Shown: positions 1 to 9,419 of the stretch, one piece after another | Position numbering within the stretch: the first letter of the stretch is position 1 | Layout of the letters: each line of letters opens with the position of its first letter | Assembly (NCBI RefSeq): GCF_001557215.1 | Contig: NZ_LSJM01000104.1 | Location: 31,819 to 95,818 of the forward strand | Reading direction: 5' to 3' | DNA: 64,000 nucleotides | Source: Sphingomonas sp. CCH9-E2 | GTDB lineage: Bacteria > Pseudomonadota > Alphaproteobacteria > Sphingomonadales > Sphingomonadaceae | The notes under the pieces: generated by a model | Told to the model about the DNA's origin: nothing | The model's input: only the letters and a program-made list of their open reading frames with translations | Database searches by the model: none | Program-made: the position numbers and the translations under genes

Positions 1-249
1 CCGGTACTCTTGGGCCTAGTCAGCGATTTATTTACCTGGCGCCGAACGTAGACGCGGTCCTCTGATCGGGCGGGCTAAGCGAAGTGATTCCCGAAAACAC
101 GTTCGCTAGCTGCCGTGCATGATGAGACTGTTCTTATTCTTACGATAGATCGCTATGCCTGCGGCAGAGCGTAATCAGGCCTGAAGCCGAGCGGCAGCTC
201 TACCAGCGCGCCGGGCGCCGCTACCAAGTCCTGCAGAAGGTCGCGATCT

Positions 250-1551
250 TCAAAAGCCCGGAAGCGTATGCTTGTTGCGCTCGTGGTGCTTCTTCATGAA
301 GCCGTAGAACCGTTTCGAGTAGTTCCTTGGCAACTCATGCGGATTGCTGTTCAAAAAGGAATCGAATTGCCGCATCAGCACATCGAGATCCCAACCAGGA
401 CATTCAGCACGGATGGCCTGATAGATTTCGGGGTCAAGAGTGTCCTGAGCGCCCCCTCCCCTTCGTCGTGACTGAGATTGGCTCGCATTGCTGTCCAATG
501 CCGCTGATGCATCGGCTTGCTGTTCGGGGCGCAAGCTCGCGCTTGTTGTTGCAAGGAGCTTGCGCACGAGGGCAGGATCAACGAATTCCTGCGGAGGGCT
601 GACCTTGGCTGCCTTTTCGGGGGTTGCGCGCTGAATGCGCTGGGGTCTGCTCTCCGTGGCGACAGAGCCACTATGTTCGGTTTTTCCAGAAGGTTTTTCG
701 AGATGGCGACGCATCACCATCTTTAGCTTTGGACGCGGCGTCTCTGCTCCAATGACCTCCAGACTGATATCCGGCAGGTTGTTAGCTCGCGCCAATTCAA
801 GAATCTTGTTCTTGAACGAGGGTAGGGAGCTTTCGCTGCCGCTTTTCTGATGAAGAGTTTCGAAGCCAATCGTGAAACCTTCTGGCCCATTGCCACCAGC
901 GTGCTTGCGAGCTGCGCGGTAGAGCCATTTCCCAAGTCCGCTCGTTATCTCGAAATACAGAGGCGAAATCGCAAGGACATTTCGCTTGTCCATGACCCCG
1001 TCGAAGAACCACTTAGAAAGCGTGATTTCCATCCCAAGCGAACGCTGGGTTCGCTCATCAACGAGATGAGTATAGCTATCGATCCACGAAAATGTGGTCT
1101 CGCGGGATTTGGAGTTCGCTCGGATGTTCGTCTTGATCGTCGTGGCCTGAAGGCGATCAAGCGCTGCGATCAGTCGCTCATAGGCGCGCCCGCTTACACC
1201 CCAGCAGATTCGCTTGAGAAGATCGCCAGGTTGAACACGAATGGTCGGCGACAGGTCATTGTCACCCCGCTCGCGCAATTCGTTGAGGTGGGACGCCAGA
1301 TAGATCATGATATCTGCATCCCAGATGGTCGCCATCCCATAGGCTGGGTTGGCTGATACATGCACGGTGACCGACTTGTCCGGACTGAGGTACTCAATGG
1401 GTTTCAGGCGCTTCTTCTTCGAAAGGCTGAAGAAAGGGCGCTGCATGGTCTCCTGATAGTCCCGCAGCGAGATATCGCTGAAATCAGGCAGCGTGAAGAA
1501 CATCTCGAACTGCACCCGGCGACCGGAGGAGGACTGATCTTTCTCGCTCAC
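250..1551 (-). CDS. repA: Plasmid replication initiator, RPA family
   Basis: A 433-residue protein that matches the RPA-type plasmid replication initiators of alphaproteobacteria. Residues about 15-270 hold the conserved part (FFTLPDFSDISLRDYQETM near the N-terminus, then WDADIMIYLASHL and the CWGVSGRAYERL segment typical of the winged-helix DNA-binding region). The C-terminal third is low in complexity (Ser/Gln/Arg-rich linker) and ends in a conserved tail with WDLDVLMRQFDSF. The start is a GTG at 1549-1551. It is the last gene of a parA-parB-repA set on the minus strand. It should bind the plasmid origin and start replication. The origin is not obvious; the palindrome at 1577-1594 just upstream is a candidate site. 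Family call is from memory of the sequence type; initiator role is well supported by context. Confidence 0.88.
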   Translation of the reverse strand: MSEKDQSSSGRRVQFEMFFTLPDFSDISLRDYQETMQRPFFSLSKKKRLKPIEYLSPDKSVTVHVSANPAYGMATIWDADIMIYLASHLNELRERGDNDLSPTIRVQPGDLLKRICWGVSGRAYERLIAALDRLQATTIKTNIRANSKSRETTFSWIDSYTHLVDERTQRSLGMEITLSKWFFDGVMDKRNVLAISPLYFEITSGLGKWLYRAARKHAGGNGPEGFTIGFETLHQKSGSESSLPSFKNKILELARANNLPDISLEVIGAETPRPKLKMVMRRHLEKPSGKTEHSGSVATESRPQRIQRATPEKAAKVSPPQEFVDPALVRKLLATTSASLRPEQQADASAALDSNASQSQSRRRGGGAQDTLDPEIYQAIRAECPGWDLDVLMRQFDSFLNSNPHELPRNYSKRFYGFMKKHHERNKHTLPGF

Positions 1552-1576
1552 GTTCTTCGCCTAGTAAATCTGCCGC

Positions 1577-1594
1577 TGTCCCACATGTGGGACA
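1577..1594. promoter_or_regulatory. 18-bp perfect palindrome between parB and repA
   Basis: TGTCCCACATGTGGGACA reads the same on both strands, with two 9-bp arms and no spacer. It lies 26 bp upstream of the repA start in the parB-repA gap, followed (toward parB) by an AT-rich stretch at about 1600-1640. It resembles the layout of parS sites (TGT..CAC.GTG..ACA) but differs at the centre. It could be a ParB centromere, a RepA-binding operator, or both. Seen directly; the function is inferred. Confidence 0.6.
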
Positions 1595-1681
1595 AGTGAG
1601 CTAAACATATGAAATAAAACGATAAAAGCCACATTTTCAGAGTGGTAAAGGCATGGCCATAGGTGGGTCCAAAACCCTCCT

Positions 1682-2698
1682 TCATGGGGCAGGCCTTTTC
1701 AGTATCTTCGCCTTCTCAATCAGAGGGCGCAATGCATCAAGGATTTCGTCAGCGCTCAAATCAGTGGGGTTGATCGTTATCGTGAGCCCTCGTGCACGAT
1801 CCTTTTCGATGACACCAATGGACGATCCTGCGGCTTCGATTACGGCTTTCTGGGCACGGCCAGGCCTGCCCGAAACTGCCTTGAGCAGACGGACAACAAC
1901 CTGAGGGCCAGAAATTGGCTCTTCGTCTCCGGATTGCCGGAAACTTTGTTCCGCAGCGATTTGCTTTGCTGCTTCCTCCATCCTGGGGCGCAGCGATGGG
2001 TTGCGTATGGCTGGAAGAAGCTTGTCACCGTACCGGACCTGAAGTTCCATTGGCGAGGCAAATGCGCTTACGATTGTTTGCGGGATCTCTGTCAGGCCGA
2101 TGTACCGGGCGAGCGTAGATTTCGAGATCTTCACGCGTTCAGCAAGCCGTGCCTGAAGGCCATCGTAATAGGTGTCGACTGCTGCCTTGTAGTTCAAACC
2201 GCGTTCTAAGTCTGAGATATCTTCCCTCTCGCGGTTCTCGATATCAGCAAGGCGGAACGCAGCTTCGTCATCGAGATCTTCGATAATCGCTACGAGCTCG
2301 ATATCCGGGTAGTGATTGGCGTTGAGCCACGCGACAGCCCAGTGACGCCTTGTGCCAATGATCAGTTCGTACTGCAGCTCACCTTGCTGCTTACGACGCA
2401 CGACTACTGGGATGCGGTTCCCGTTTTCTGCTTGGATCGACTCAATCAGAGATCGCAAACGGGGTTCGGTGAGCTGTTCGTAATCACGGGCGTTTCCCGG
2501 CCAGATCGAACATTCTGCAGGTTTGAGCCGGATGGTCGGGCGCTTGACCATCCGCGCTGCTTCCGTGAAGCCTTCAAGCCGACGTGTTGTGAAATTGCGC
2601 GATGCAGTTGCCCCTGCAGCGTCCTTGGCTTCAGAGACGGAAGGCTGGTCAGGGGCAGGGGAGGCGAGGGCCTCGCCAATCAATGAACGACGGCTCAC
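1682..2698 (-). CDS. parB: ParB/RepB-type plasmid partition protein
   Basis: A 338-residue ParB/Spo0J-family protein. A ParB N-terminal nuclease-like domain is visible at about residues 55-150 (RIPVVVRRK, IIGTRRHWAVAWLNA, DIENREREDISDLERG), followed by a helix-turn-helix region at about 160-215 (LAERVKISKSTLARYIGL). It should bind centromere sites and work with the ParA ATPase to segregate the plasmid. The start is a GTG overlapping the parA stop by 4 bp (GTGA), so the two are translationally coupled. The gap to repA (about 130 bp) carries the palindrome at 1577-1594. Length and domain order are normal for the family. Confidence 0.9.
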   Translation of the reverse strand: MSRRSLIGEALASPAPDQPSVSEAKDAAGATASRNFTTRRLEGFTEAARMVKRPTIRLKPAECSIWPGNARDYEQLTEPRLRSLIESIQAENGNRIPVVVRRKQQGELQYELIIGTRRHWAVAWLNANHYPDIELVAIIEDLDDEAAFRLADIENREREDISDLERGLNYKAAVDTYYDGLQARLAERVKISKSTLARYIGLTEIPQTIVSAFASPMELQVRYGDKLLPAIRNPSLRPRMEEAAKQIAAEQSFRQSGDEEPISGPQVVVRLLKAVSGRPGRAQKAVIEAAGSSIGVIEKDRARGLTITINPTDLSADEILDALRPLIEKAKILKRPAP

Positions 2699-3894
2699 GC
2701 TGCAACACTCCCTGCCGTGTCAGATGACCGTCTCGAAATGCTCTTCGACGGCCACTGCTCGTGTATTTCGTTCAGAACTTCTCCGAAGACTGCGTTGAGA
2801 TTGTCCCGGCAACGCTGGTAGGTTGCGTGCGCAGCTGAAGGCTTGCTTTCATAGATCGACCGGAATGCTTGAGTGGCATTCTTGATTTCCTCAGAAGCCA
2901 GAATTGGCTGATTCAGCAGGAAATTGGCATATGTGGCCTTCATCATCTTCCACATGTCGGCTTCACCTGGCTTGCTGGGGGTGTAGGCCGAGCAGACGAC
3001 GCGAATGAACCCATAATCAACAGGCGTTCCGTGATCCTCGAGGATCTCGATATTCTCGGCGATGGTGTCCATGAAATGGATGGTTGAAAGATAGTCGAGC
3101 TGCCTTGCCGGAACCGGGATGAGCATACCTGTTGCGGCGGCCATCACATTGAGGCCCAGGAACCCCATGGCCGGCGGAGGATCGAGCAAGACGACGTCGA
3201 AGTCCTTGATGATACTGTCGATGCCAATTCGGAGACGCTGAAGTCCCTCGCGCACTGCTTGTCCGCCCTCCGTCAACGTTGCCGTGAGGTCCCACTCTGC
3301 ATCCTGCAGGCCAAGGCTTGACGGCACTATTTTGATTGTAGGCCAAGCGGTTTCTCGGATTGCCTTCCTGAAATCATCGAATGTACTGCGAGGCGACAGG
3401 AAGTTTCCTAAAGTCTCCTCTTCATCGATAAGTGCTTCGGGCTGGATGTCGAACATAGTTGTCGTTGACGCCTGCGGATCGCAGTCGATCACGAGAACGC
3501 TATATCCGTTCAGTGCGAGAAAATCGGCGAAATGCTTGGTAATCGTACTCTTGCCGACGCCGCCCTTGAAATTCTGCACGGCTACTACGACCGCATTCTC
3601 ATGGGCTAGCTTGCCCGGATGAATGTTCAGCGCCTTGCGAATATGAGTAAGGTCTTCGAGCGTGTAATAGCGACGGCCATTGTTAAGCTGCTTCGGAGGC
3701 GCGAGACGTCCCTCCTTCTCTGCCTTGGCAAGCGCTTCAGGCGTTCTTCCGACCAATTCCGCTGCCGCCGTAGGCCCAAACGTGATATCCAGGACCTTGC
3801 GTTCATCAGGTTTGAACACCACAGCTTTGACCCGATCGCGCATCATTTCGCAGGATCTGGTCATATTTCGCAGTGTGTTCACGGTGTAGGACAT
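2695..3894 (-). CDS. parA: ParA partition ATPase with N-terminal HTH
   Basis: A 399-residue ParA of the large plasmid type. Residues about 40-95 form a MerR-like HTH (GPTAAAELVGRTPEALAKA...GRRYYTLEDL) that usually autorepresses the operon. The deviant Walker A motif KGGVGKST is at 110-117, a Walker A' region has DCDPQAST, and LLDPPPAMG follows. I chose the ATG at 3894 because it has a good ribosome binding site (AAAGG, 7 nt upstream) and starts MSYTVNTL; the open frame extends back to a TTG at 3969 without a good site. First gene of parA-parB-repA, the same order as repABC operons but with an RPA-type initiator. Confidence 0.9.
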   Translation of the reverse strand: MSYTVNTLRNMTRSCEMMRDRVKAVVFKPDERKVLDITFGPTAAAELVGRTPEALAKAEKEGRLAPPKQLNNGRRYYTLEDLTHIRKALNIHPGKLAHENAVVVAVQNFKGGVGKSTITKHFADFLALNGYSVLVIDCDPQASTTTMFDIQPEALIDEEETLGNFLSPRSTFDDFRKAIRETAWPTIKIVPSSLGLQDAEWDLTATLTEGGQAVREGLQRLRIGIDSIIKDFDVVLLDPPPAMGFLGLNVMAAATGMLIPVPARQLDYLSTIHFMDTIAENIEILEDHGTPVDYGFIRVVCSAYTPSKPGEADMWKMMKATYANFLLNQPILASEEIKNATQAFRSIYESKPSAAHATYQRCRDNLNAVFGEVLNEIHEQWPSKSISRRSSDTAGSVAA

Positions 3895-4033
3895 GCGTCT
3901 GCCTTTCGATGAATCGCAGTTCTGCGACCCAGTTCGTGTTTTATGATCATTTTCGGCGGTAGAAGTCAAACCGATATCTTCGGGATGGTGCCGGTCCCGA
4001 ATCCTCGTCGCTGCCGGGCATCCCTTGTCGCAT

Positions 4034-4054
4034 AGCCCGTAGTGATCACGGGCT
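4034..4054. terminator. Hairpin in the parA / helicase intergenic region
   Basis: AGCCCGT (4034-4040) and ACGGGCT (4048-4054) form a perfect 7-bp stem with a 7-nt loop. No T tract follows on either strand, so a terminator is uncertain. It lies between the divergent parA and methyltransferase/helicase genes, just upstream of the purine tract of the latter, and may instead be a regulatory structure. Confidence 0.35.
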
Positions 4055-4070
4055 CATAAACCCGAGGCGA

Positions 4071-4116
4071 GAGGGAAGGGGGATGACCTGATGCGGTTCA
4101 GCATCAGGAGCAGACC
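4071..4116 (+). promoter_or_regulatory. Purine tract plus hairpin leader (copy 1)
   Basis: GAGGGAAGGGGGA at 4071-4083 is followed by a perfect 8-bp hairpin, CCTGATGC (4087-4094), loop GGTTCA, GCATCAGG (4101-4108). The 3' arm overlaps the ribosome binding site AGGAG (4106-4110), 6 nt before the GTG start at 4117. The same 13-mer tract recurs at 19848 and 23226. Confidence 0.6.
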
Positions 4117-7100
4117 GTGACCGACCTATTTGAACAATCCAGCCAGAAGCTGGACGCAGCAATCACCGAAATCCAGAACGCCATCGCCACCGGAATGGCG
4201 AACAAACAACGCCTGTTTGAGACGATGAGCCAGCTCTACGGGGAGGGCTCCGCAAACGGCGCCTGGAGCCAGAGGGACGCCTTTGACCTGCTCGAGGCGG
4301 CATTGACGCGCCACATGGCCGGACTCCTGAGCAAACCTCAGATGCTGACCCAAATTTCGGAGATCAGCGCGCTTATCGAGGCGCTGCCGACACATACGGT
4401 CAGAAGTGAAAACCAGCTCAGGTACCAGCAATTCTCGACGCCCGCTGACCTCGCAGCGCTATCCGTGATTTTGGCGCAGCCGCTTGCAACCGATATCGTT
4501 CTTGAGCCGAGCGCCGGACATGGCGCTCTGGTGGCAACTTTGCCCGATGTCCGCGCATTGCATCTCAATGAGATCGATCCGCGCAGGCGGGAGAAGCTGG
4601 CTCTGCTGTTCCCCCAGGCCACCACCACGGGGATCGATGGAGCCATGCTGGCATCGCATCTCGACGCTGCTGTGCAGCCCAGCCTGATCCTGATGAACCC
4701 GCCGTTTTCCCGCTCAATGGGACGAGGAGCAGACGAGTTCGCGGCTGTGCGTCACCTGCGCGCTGCCATAACGCGGATAGGGCAGGGGGGGCGGATCGTC
4801 GCGATCATGCCGGACTGGTTCACGACGAGCGCGAAGCTTGCGAAAATCTACGACGACACCTTCGCCTCTTGCACGGTCCGCACATCAATCCGCCTCGATA
4901 AATGCTATCACAAGCAGGGCACTAGCGTGGCTGTGCGCTTGTACGTGATCGACAAGATCCCGGGGCAAACCAGACCAGCAGTTTTGGCGCGGGAAACGGT
5001 TGCAGACGTGGCGTCTGCGGTTCCAATCATCAAACGCGTGACAGCCCAGCCCGACTGCGAACCGCGCGCGGTGCCGCCGAAAACAAAGCCGGGCGCGCTC
5101 TTCAAAGCCATGCGGGCAACGCCGATCACAAAGCCCGTCAAAGCGAGGGCAGCCCAAGCGCCCAAGATCGAAGCACTGGCGTTCAGTACCCTGGACAAGC
5201 CGCGCGTTCTCGGTGAGCAAAGCGGGGTCTACATCCCATACCGGCCAAGCCGGATCGACATTGTTGGTGCACGCGAGCATCCGACGCCGCTCGTCGAAAG
5301 CGTGGCCATGGGTTCGATCCCGGCACCGATCCCGGATTATGTCCCGGCGCTGCAGGATCGGGTTTTGCAGGAAAGCCTGCTATCCGAGGCCCAGATCGAA
5401 ACTGTCATCTATGCTGGGAACGCGTGGCAGCAGTATCTGCCTGGCCAGTTCGTTCCGGCTGAAGAGGGCGTAGGCCTCCAACTCGACGAGCAAGGACGGG
5501 CCTATCGCAAAGGCTATTTCCTCGGCGATGGCACGGGGGCAGGGAAGGGCAGGCAGATCGCCGCCTGCATCCTTGATGGATGGCTTGCCGGACGCCGGAA
5601 GGCCATCTGGGTATCGAAGAACGAGAGTCTGCTCGAAGACGCGCGCCGCGACTGGAGTGCCATCGGCGGCCTTGCTGCCGACATTCAGCCGCTTTCGAAC
5701 TGGAAGATCGATCAGGCGGTTCCGTTTCGCGAAGGAATCCTGTTCGTCACTTACCCGACCCTTCGGAGCCAGCGTCAGGATGCCACGCGCCTCAAGCAAC
5801 TACTGGACTGGGCGGGCGAGGATTTCGACGGTGTCATCGCCTTCGACGAGAGCCACGAGATGGGCGGGGTTGCGGGAGGCGAGGGCGCCCGGGGCACGAA
5901 AAGCGGATCCTTGCAGGGCATCGCCGGCGTACTGCTGCAAAACAATTTGCCCAATGCCCGGGTTATCTACGCCTCTGCAACCGGGGCCTCGGAGGTCAAC
6001 AACCTTGCCTATGCCGTGCGGCTCGGTCTGTGGGGACCGGGCACTGCGTTTGCCAACCGCGAAGATTTCATCAGCCAGATCAGGGCAGGGGGCATCGCAG
6101 CGATGGAACTCGTGTCGCGCGACCTCAAGGCACTCGGGCTCTATCAGGCGCGCGCGCTCAGCTTTGCAGGGGTCGAATACGACATCCTGAAGCATGATCT
6201 GACCGCCGAGCAGATCGCGGTCTATGATACTTATGCGGATGCCTGGGCGATCATCCATCAGAACATGGAGGAAGCGCTGGAGCTCACCGGCGTGGTCGAT
6301 GAAATCGGCGGCGCAACGCTCAACAGCGGCGCAAAAGCTGCGGCACGCAGCCGGTTTGAAAGCACCAAGCAGCGGTTCTTCAACCAGCTGCTGCTGTCGA
6401 TGAAGCTGCCAACGCTGATCGCTGCCATCAATCATCATCTGGACCGGGACGAGGTGGTGGTGGTTCAGCTGGTCTCGACTGCCGAAAGCATCCTCGATCG
6501 CCGTCTCGACAGCCTTTCGCCAGAAGAGCGCGCGGAGCTCGACCTCGACCTCAGCCCGCTCGACGCTGTGATCGAGTACCTCGAACGCGCCTTCCCCACG
6601 CAACAGATGCAGGTATTCGTCGATGATACCGGCACCCAGCGCTCTGCACCGATGTTCGACGAGGAAGGCCGTCCCGTCCACAACCAGACTGCGATCGCCC
6701 GCCGCGGCGAGATGATCGAGCACCTGTGCGCCATGCCGCCGATCAAGCCAGCGCTGGACGGGATCATCGAGCACTATGGCCCGGAGAAAGTCGCCGAGGT
6801 GACCGGGCGCAGCAAGCGGCTCATAACCCAGAGCGACGGGCAGCAGCGGCTCGAGACCCGCTCGCCGCGGACGAACCAGTCCGAGACCGACCAGTTCATG
6901 GATGGCAGGAAGCCGATCCTGGTCTTCAGTGATGCGGGCGGCACCGGGCGGTCCTATCACGCCAGCCTCGATGCAACTTGCCAGAAGCGGCGCATCCACT
7001 TCCTGCTGGAGCCTGGATGGCGAGCCGACCGGGCCATCCAGGGGCTGGGCCGAACGCACCGGACGCATCAAGCCAACACGCCGCTGTTCCGGCCTGTGAC

Positions 7101-8334
7101 CACGAACTGCAAGGGGGAACTGCGGTTCACCAGCACCATTGCGCGCAGGCTCGATAGCCTCGGCGCGCTTACTCGGGGCCAACGCCAGACGGGCGGGCAG
7201 AACCTGTTTGACCCTGCCGACAATCTCGAGAGCGAATATGCCAAGGCGGCCCTCTCGACATGGTTTGCCTTGCTGGCGGACGGCAAGCTCAAGAGCGCTA
7301 CGCTGATCGATTTTCAGCGCCGCAGTGGGCTCAAGATCGTCTCCGACGATGGCGTGCTCGAAGAGGACCTTCCGCCGATCCAGCGCTGGCTCAATCGCAT
7401 CCTCGCGCTGCCGATCGGGATGCAGAATGCGATCTTCGAGGAGTTTCTGGGGTTGGTCGAAGCGCGGGTGTCAGCAGCGCGCGAGGCCGGATCGCTCGAT
7501 GTTGGCGTCGAAACCCTGCGGGTTGAACAGGCCGATATTGTCGAGGACATAGTCCTTCGGACCGATGAGCGAACCGGCGCCACGTCGCATTTGCTGCAGC
7601 TAGCCCTCAAGACCAGAGCACGGCCGATCTCGCTTGAGCGTGTCCTTGAGCGCCGCGACTATGCCGACGGCTGCATTCTGCTCCACAATATCAAGAGCGG
7701 GAAGGCGGCCTTGGCCGAACCTTCGCGGCACTTCATGACAGAACAGGGGGATTTGATCCGGCGGGTTATCCTCCACCGTCCGCTTCGCCGCGAATACCAC
7801 CACTTCGATGACCTCGCCGAATCCGCATGGGAGGAAGTCCCGCGCAGGACCTTCGAGAAGCTGTGGCAAAGCGAGGTTGCGGAGCTTGCCGAACGGCTAA
7901 CGACGGAGACCGTGTACCTTGCGACCGGACTTCTCCTGCCGATCTGGTCGAGCCTGCCTATCGACTATCTGGAGGTCCGGCGGATCGTGGACGAAGAGGG
8001 CAGAAGCTGGCTCGGCCGTATGGTCCACGAACTCGACGTGGCGAAGCTGCTCGAGAAATTCGACATTGCCTCCACCGTTGAACTCAGCCCGGAAATGATC
8101 ATCAGGTCGCTCGGCGAAGGCCGGACAGTCCCGATCAATCAGCCCTTCGAGGCGACCTTGAAATGCTCCCGCGTGGCAGGCGAGCAGCGCTATGAAATCG
8201 TGGGGGTCCCGCCTGAACAGCTGCCTTGGCTCAAGAGCATCGGCTGCTTTACGGAAATCATTGCGTTTCGCACACGGGTGTTCATCCCGACAAAGGCAGC
8301 GCTGTCGGTCATAGGCGCGATGTTTCGAGCATGA
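4117..8334 (+). CDS. Methyltransferase / strawberry-notch-like SF2 helicase
   Basis: A 1405-residue protein with two enzyme parts. Residues about 100-300 look like an N6-adenine DNA methyltransferase: QQFSTP (104-109), LEPSAGHG (129-136) and the catalytic NPPF (194-197). From about 360 on it is a strawberry-notch-type superfamily 2 helicase: a Walker A-like GDGTGAGKGRQ near 471, a DESH box near 577, and a motif VI-like QGLGRTHRTHQ near 975-985. Such fusions occur on plasmids and phages; phage P1 DarB, an anti-restriction protein, has a related layout, so an anti-defence role is a fair inference. The GTG start has a good ribosome binding site within a hairpin leader. A truncated paralogue lies at 50677-53133. 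It may be a single-gene transcript; no gene follows on this strand for 2.9 kb. Confidence 0.8.
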   Translation: MTDLFEQSSQKLDAAITEIQNAIATGMANKQRLFETMSQLYGEGSANGAWSQRDAFDLLEAALTRHMAGLLSKPQMLTQISEISALIEALPTHTVRSENQLRYQQFSTPADLAALSVILAQPLATDIVLEPSAGHGALVATLPDVRALHLNEIDPRRREKLALLFPQATTTGIDGAMLASHLDAAVQPSLILMNPPFSRSMGRGADEFAAVRHLRAAITRIGQGGRIVAIMPDWFTTSAKLAKIYDDTFASCTVRTSIRLDKCYHKQGTSVAVRLYVIDKIPGQTRPAVLARETVADVASAVPIIKRVTAQPDCEPRAVPPKTKPGALFKAMRATPITKPVKARAAQAPKIEALAFSTLDKPRVLGEQSGVYIPYRPSRIDIVGAREHPTPLVESVAMGSIPAPIPDYVPALQDRVLQESLLSEAQIETVIYAGNAWQQYLPGQFVPAEEGVGLQLDEQGRAYRKGYFLGDGTGAGKGRQIAACILDGWLAGRRKAIWVSKNESLLEDARRDWSAIGGLAADIQPLSNWKIDQAVPFREGILFVTYPTLRSQRQDATRLKQLLDWAGEDFDGVIAFDESHEMGGVAGGEGARGTKSGSLQGIAGVLLQNNLPNARVIYASATGASEVNNLAYAVRLGLWGPGTAFANREDFISQIRAGGIAAMELVSRDLKALGLYQARALSFAGVEYDILKHDLTAEQIAVYDTYADAWAIIHQNMEEALELTGVVDEIGGATLNSGAKAAARSRFESTKQRFFNQLLLSMKLPTLIAAINHHLDRDEVVVVQLVSTAESILDRRLDSLSPEERAELDLDLSPLDAVIEYLERAFPTQQMQVFVDDTGTQRSAPMFDEEGRPVHNQTAIARRGEMIEHLCAMPPIKPALDGIIEHYGPEKVAEVTGRSKRLITQSDGQQRLETRSPRTNQSETDQFMDGRKPILVFSDAGGTGRSYHASLDATCQKRRIHFLLEPGWRADRAIQGLGRTHRTHQANTPLFRPVTTNCKGELRFTSTIARRLDSLGALTRGQRQTGGQNLFDPADNLESEYAKAALSTWFALLADGKLKSATLIDFQRRSGLKIVSDDGVLEEDLPPIQRWLNRILALPIGMQNAIFEEFLGLVEARVSAAREAGSLDVGVETLRVEQADIVEDIVLRTDERTGATSHLLQLALKTRARPISLERVLERRDYADGCILLHNIKSGKAALAEPSRHFMTEQGDLIRRVILHRPLRREYHHFDDLAESAWEEVPRRTFEKLWQSEVAELAERLTTETVYLATGLLLPIWSSLPIDYLEVRRIVDEEGRSWLGRMVHELDVAKLLEKFDIASTVELSPEMIIRSLGEGRTVPINQPFEATLKCSRVAGEQRYEIVGVPPEQLPWLKSIGCFTEIIAFRTRVFIPTKAALSVIGAMFRA

Positions 8335-8648
8335 TGAAAAGCAATGCTGGGAACATCGATGCCGGAGCCCTGACGTCCCACGGTTTTCCTCTTGGTCTGC
8401 ACTATCTGTGCAGCATGGAAGGCCACGAAGTGGGGCATTCCTGTCAGTGTCGGTGGCGTTTGCTAGCAACGGCTCGCGCCAGAATCAGATGTTTCCTGCT
8501 TGTTCGCAACGACGAGTGAGGCTGGCCGGTTGGGGAGGGCGACAGTGCTCGTAGCACCCTCGGCGCAGCCGAAGCCGATCAGCTTCGACAGTTCGGGTCA
8601 GTCGAGTGGATGGAGTCAGCGACGTGACCGCATCACCGACACCGCTGC
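8335..8648. other. Noncoding gap with small inverted repeat
   Basis: No convincing gene lies between the helicase stop and the converging PemK-like gene. CTGCAC (8397-8402) and GTGCAG (8408-8413) form a perfect 6-bp hairpin with a 5-nt loop, without a T tail. Nothing else was recognised. Confidence 0.4.
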
Positions 8649-9386
8649 CTACTTCTTTCTCAGCGTCAGGGTGTTCGGCCCCAAAGCCTTTGCAGGTACG
8701 GCAGGCGGTACCTGAACTGGCGTGGCCCCCGCCGCTACAGCGGTCTGCGCAGGTCCGAACGCAGCGCCCAGAACCTTTTGCACTACCGCGAAGATCGCGG
8801 TCAGATCGTGCGGCTCTACCTTGGGAAAGACAGCCTTCCCATTGTGGACCAATGGGCGGAGGCGGTTGATGTTGACCGTGTAGAGATGGTCGCAGACGAC
8901 ATAGGCGATCCGCCCTGCAGCCTGCCCTTTGGGATTGGGATTCCTGGAGAGCTGATGAAAGTTCGTCCCCGCTTTCTGCTGCGCGCTCGTAACGGGCAGG
9001 ATAATGCAGGTGTCGTGTAGCGAATTGGCCGCGCGAATAACAATGCCAGGGTGCTCTTTCACGAACTCGGGCGCATAAGCGTCGTGCGGAAAATCGATCC
9101 AATACATTTGGCCCATGCGCGGTCGGCTTACGATACGCCGTTCGCGGCGGCTGATTGGCACATAGCCCGCTTTGATGATCTCATGATGCAACGGAAAAGG
9201 ATGCCCGGCTTCCGTCAGTAAATGGGCCACGTCCGGCATGTTTGTGAAATCGATCGGCACATAGCCCTGTGCCAGCAACTCTTCGTCTGTCGGGATTGGC
9301 ACATAGCCCGCTGCAAGCAGTTCGGCCTCGGTCGGGAACGGCACTTCCATAGTCGGCTGATCATCTGAATTGTCGTCATTCGGCAT
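8649..9386 (-). CDS. PemK/MazF-like protein with N-terminal GYVPI repeats
   Basis: A 245-residue protein. Residues about 90-225 resemble PemK/MazF toxins, which are usually mRNA-cutting ribonucleases: RMGQMYWIDFP at the start of the barrel, HPGIVIRAAN, CIILPVTS and a closing VCDHLYTVNINRL. The N-terminal 80 residues hold three spaced copies of an unusual motif, GYVPI at about 27-31, 41-45 and 74-78, each preceded by a helical L/I-x-A-x-G-type stretch. Typical MazF proteins are about 110 residues and have no such extension. No antitoxin gene sits next to it in the usual position; the upstream neighbour (gap 33 bp, same strand) is an unknown wHTH-like protein. It could be a toxin, or a non-toxic RNA-binding relative. 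Confidence 0.65.
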   Translation of the reverse strand: MPNDDNSDDQPTMEVPFPTEAELLAAGYVPIPTDEELLAQGYVPIDFTNMPDVAHLLTEAGHPFPLHHEIIKAGYVPISRRERRIVSRPRMGQMYWIDFPHDAYAPEFVKEHPGIVIRAANSLHDTCIILPVTSAQQKAGTNFHQLSRNPNPKGQAAGRIAYVVCDHLYTVNINRLRPLVHNGKAVFPKVEPHDLTAIFAVVQKVLGAAFGPAQTAVAAGATPVQVPPAVPAKALGPNTLTLRKK

Positions 9387-9419
9387 GGAGAGGCTGCTTT
9401 TTCCCGGCGGTTGGTTGTC

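Noticed and set aside
1600-1640. DnaA boxes in the AT-rich repA leader
   Set aside because: No sequence matching TTATNCACA was found there.
5800-7182. Minus-strand open frame of 460 residues inside the methyltransferase/helicase gene
   Set aside because: It is the antisense shadow of a GC-rich gene; no ribosome binding site, and the sense protein has clear domains.
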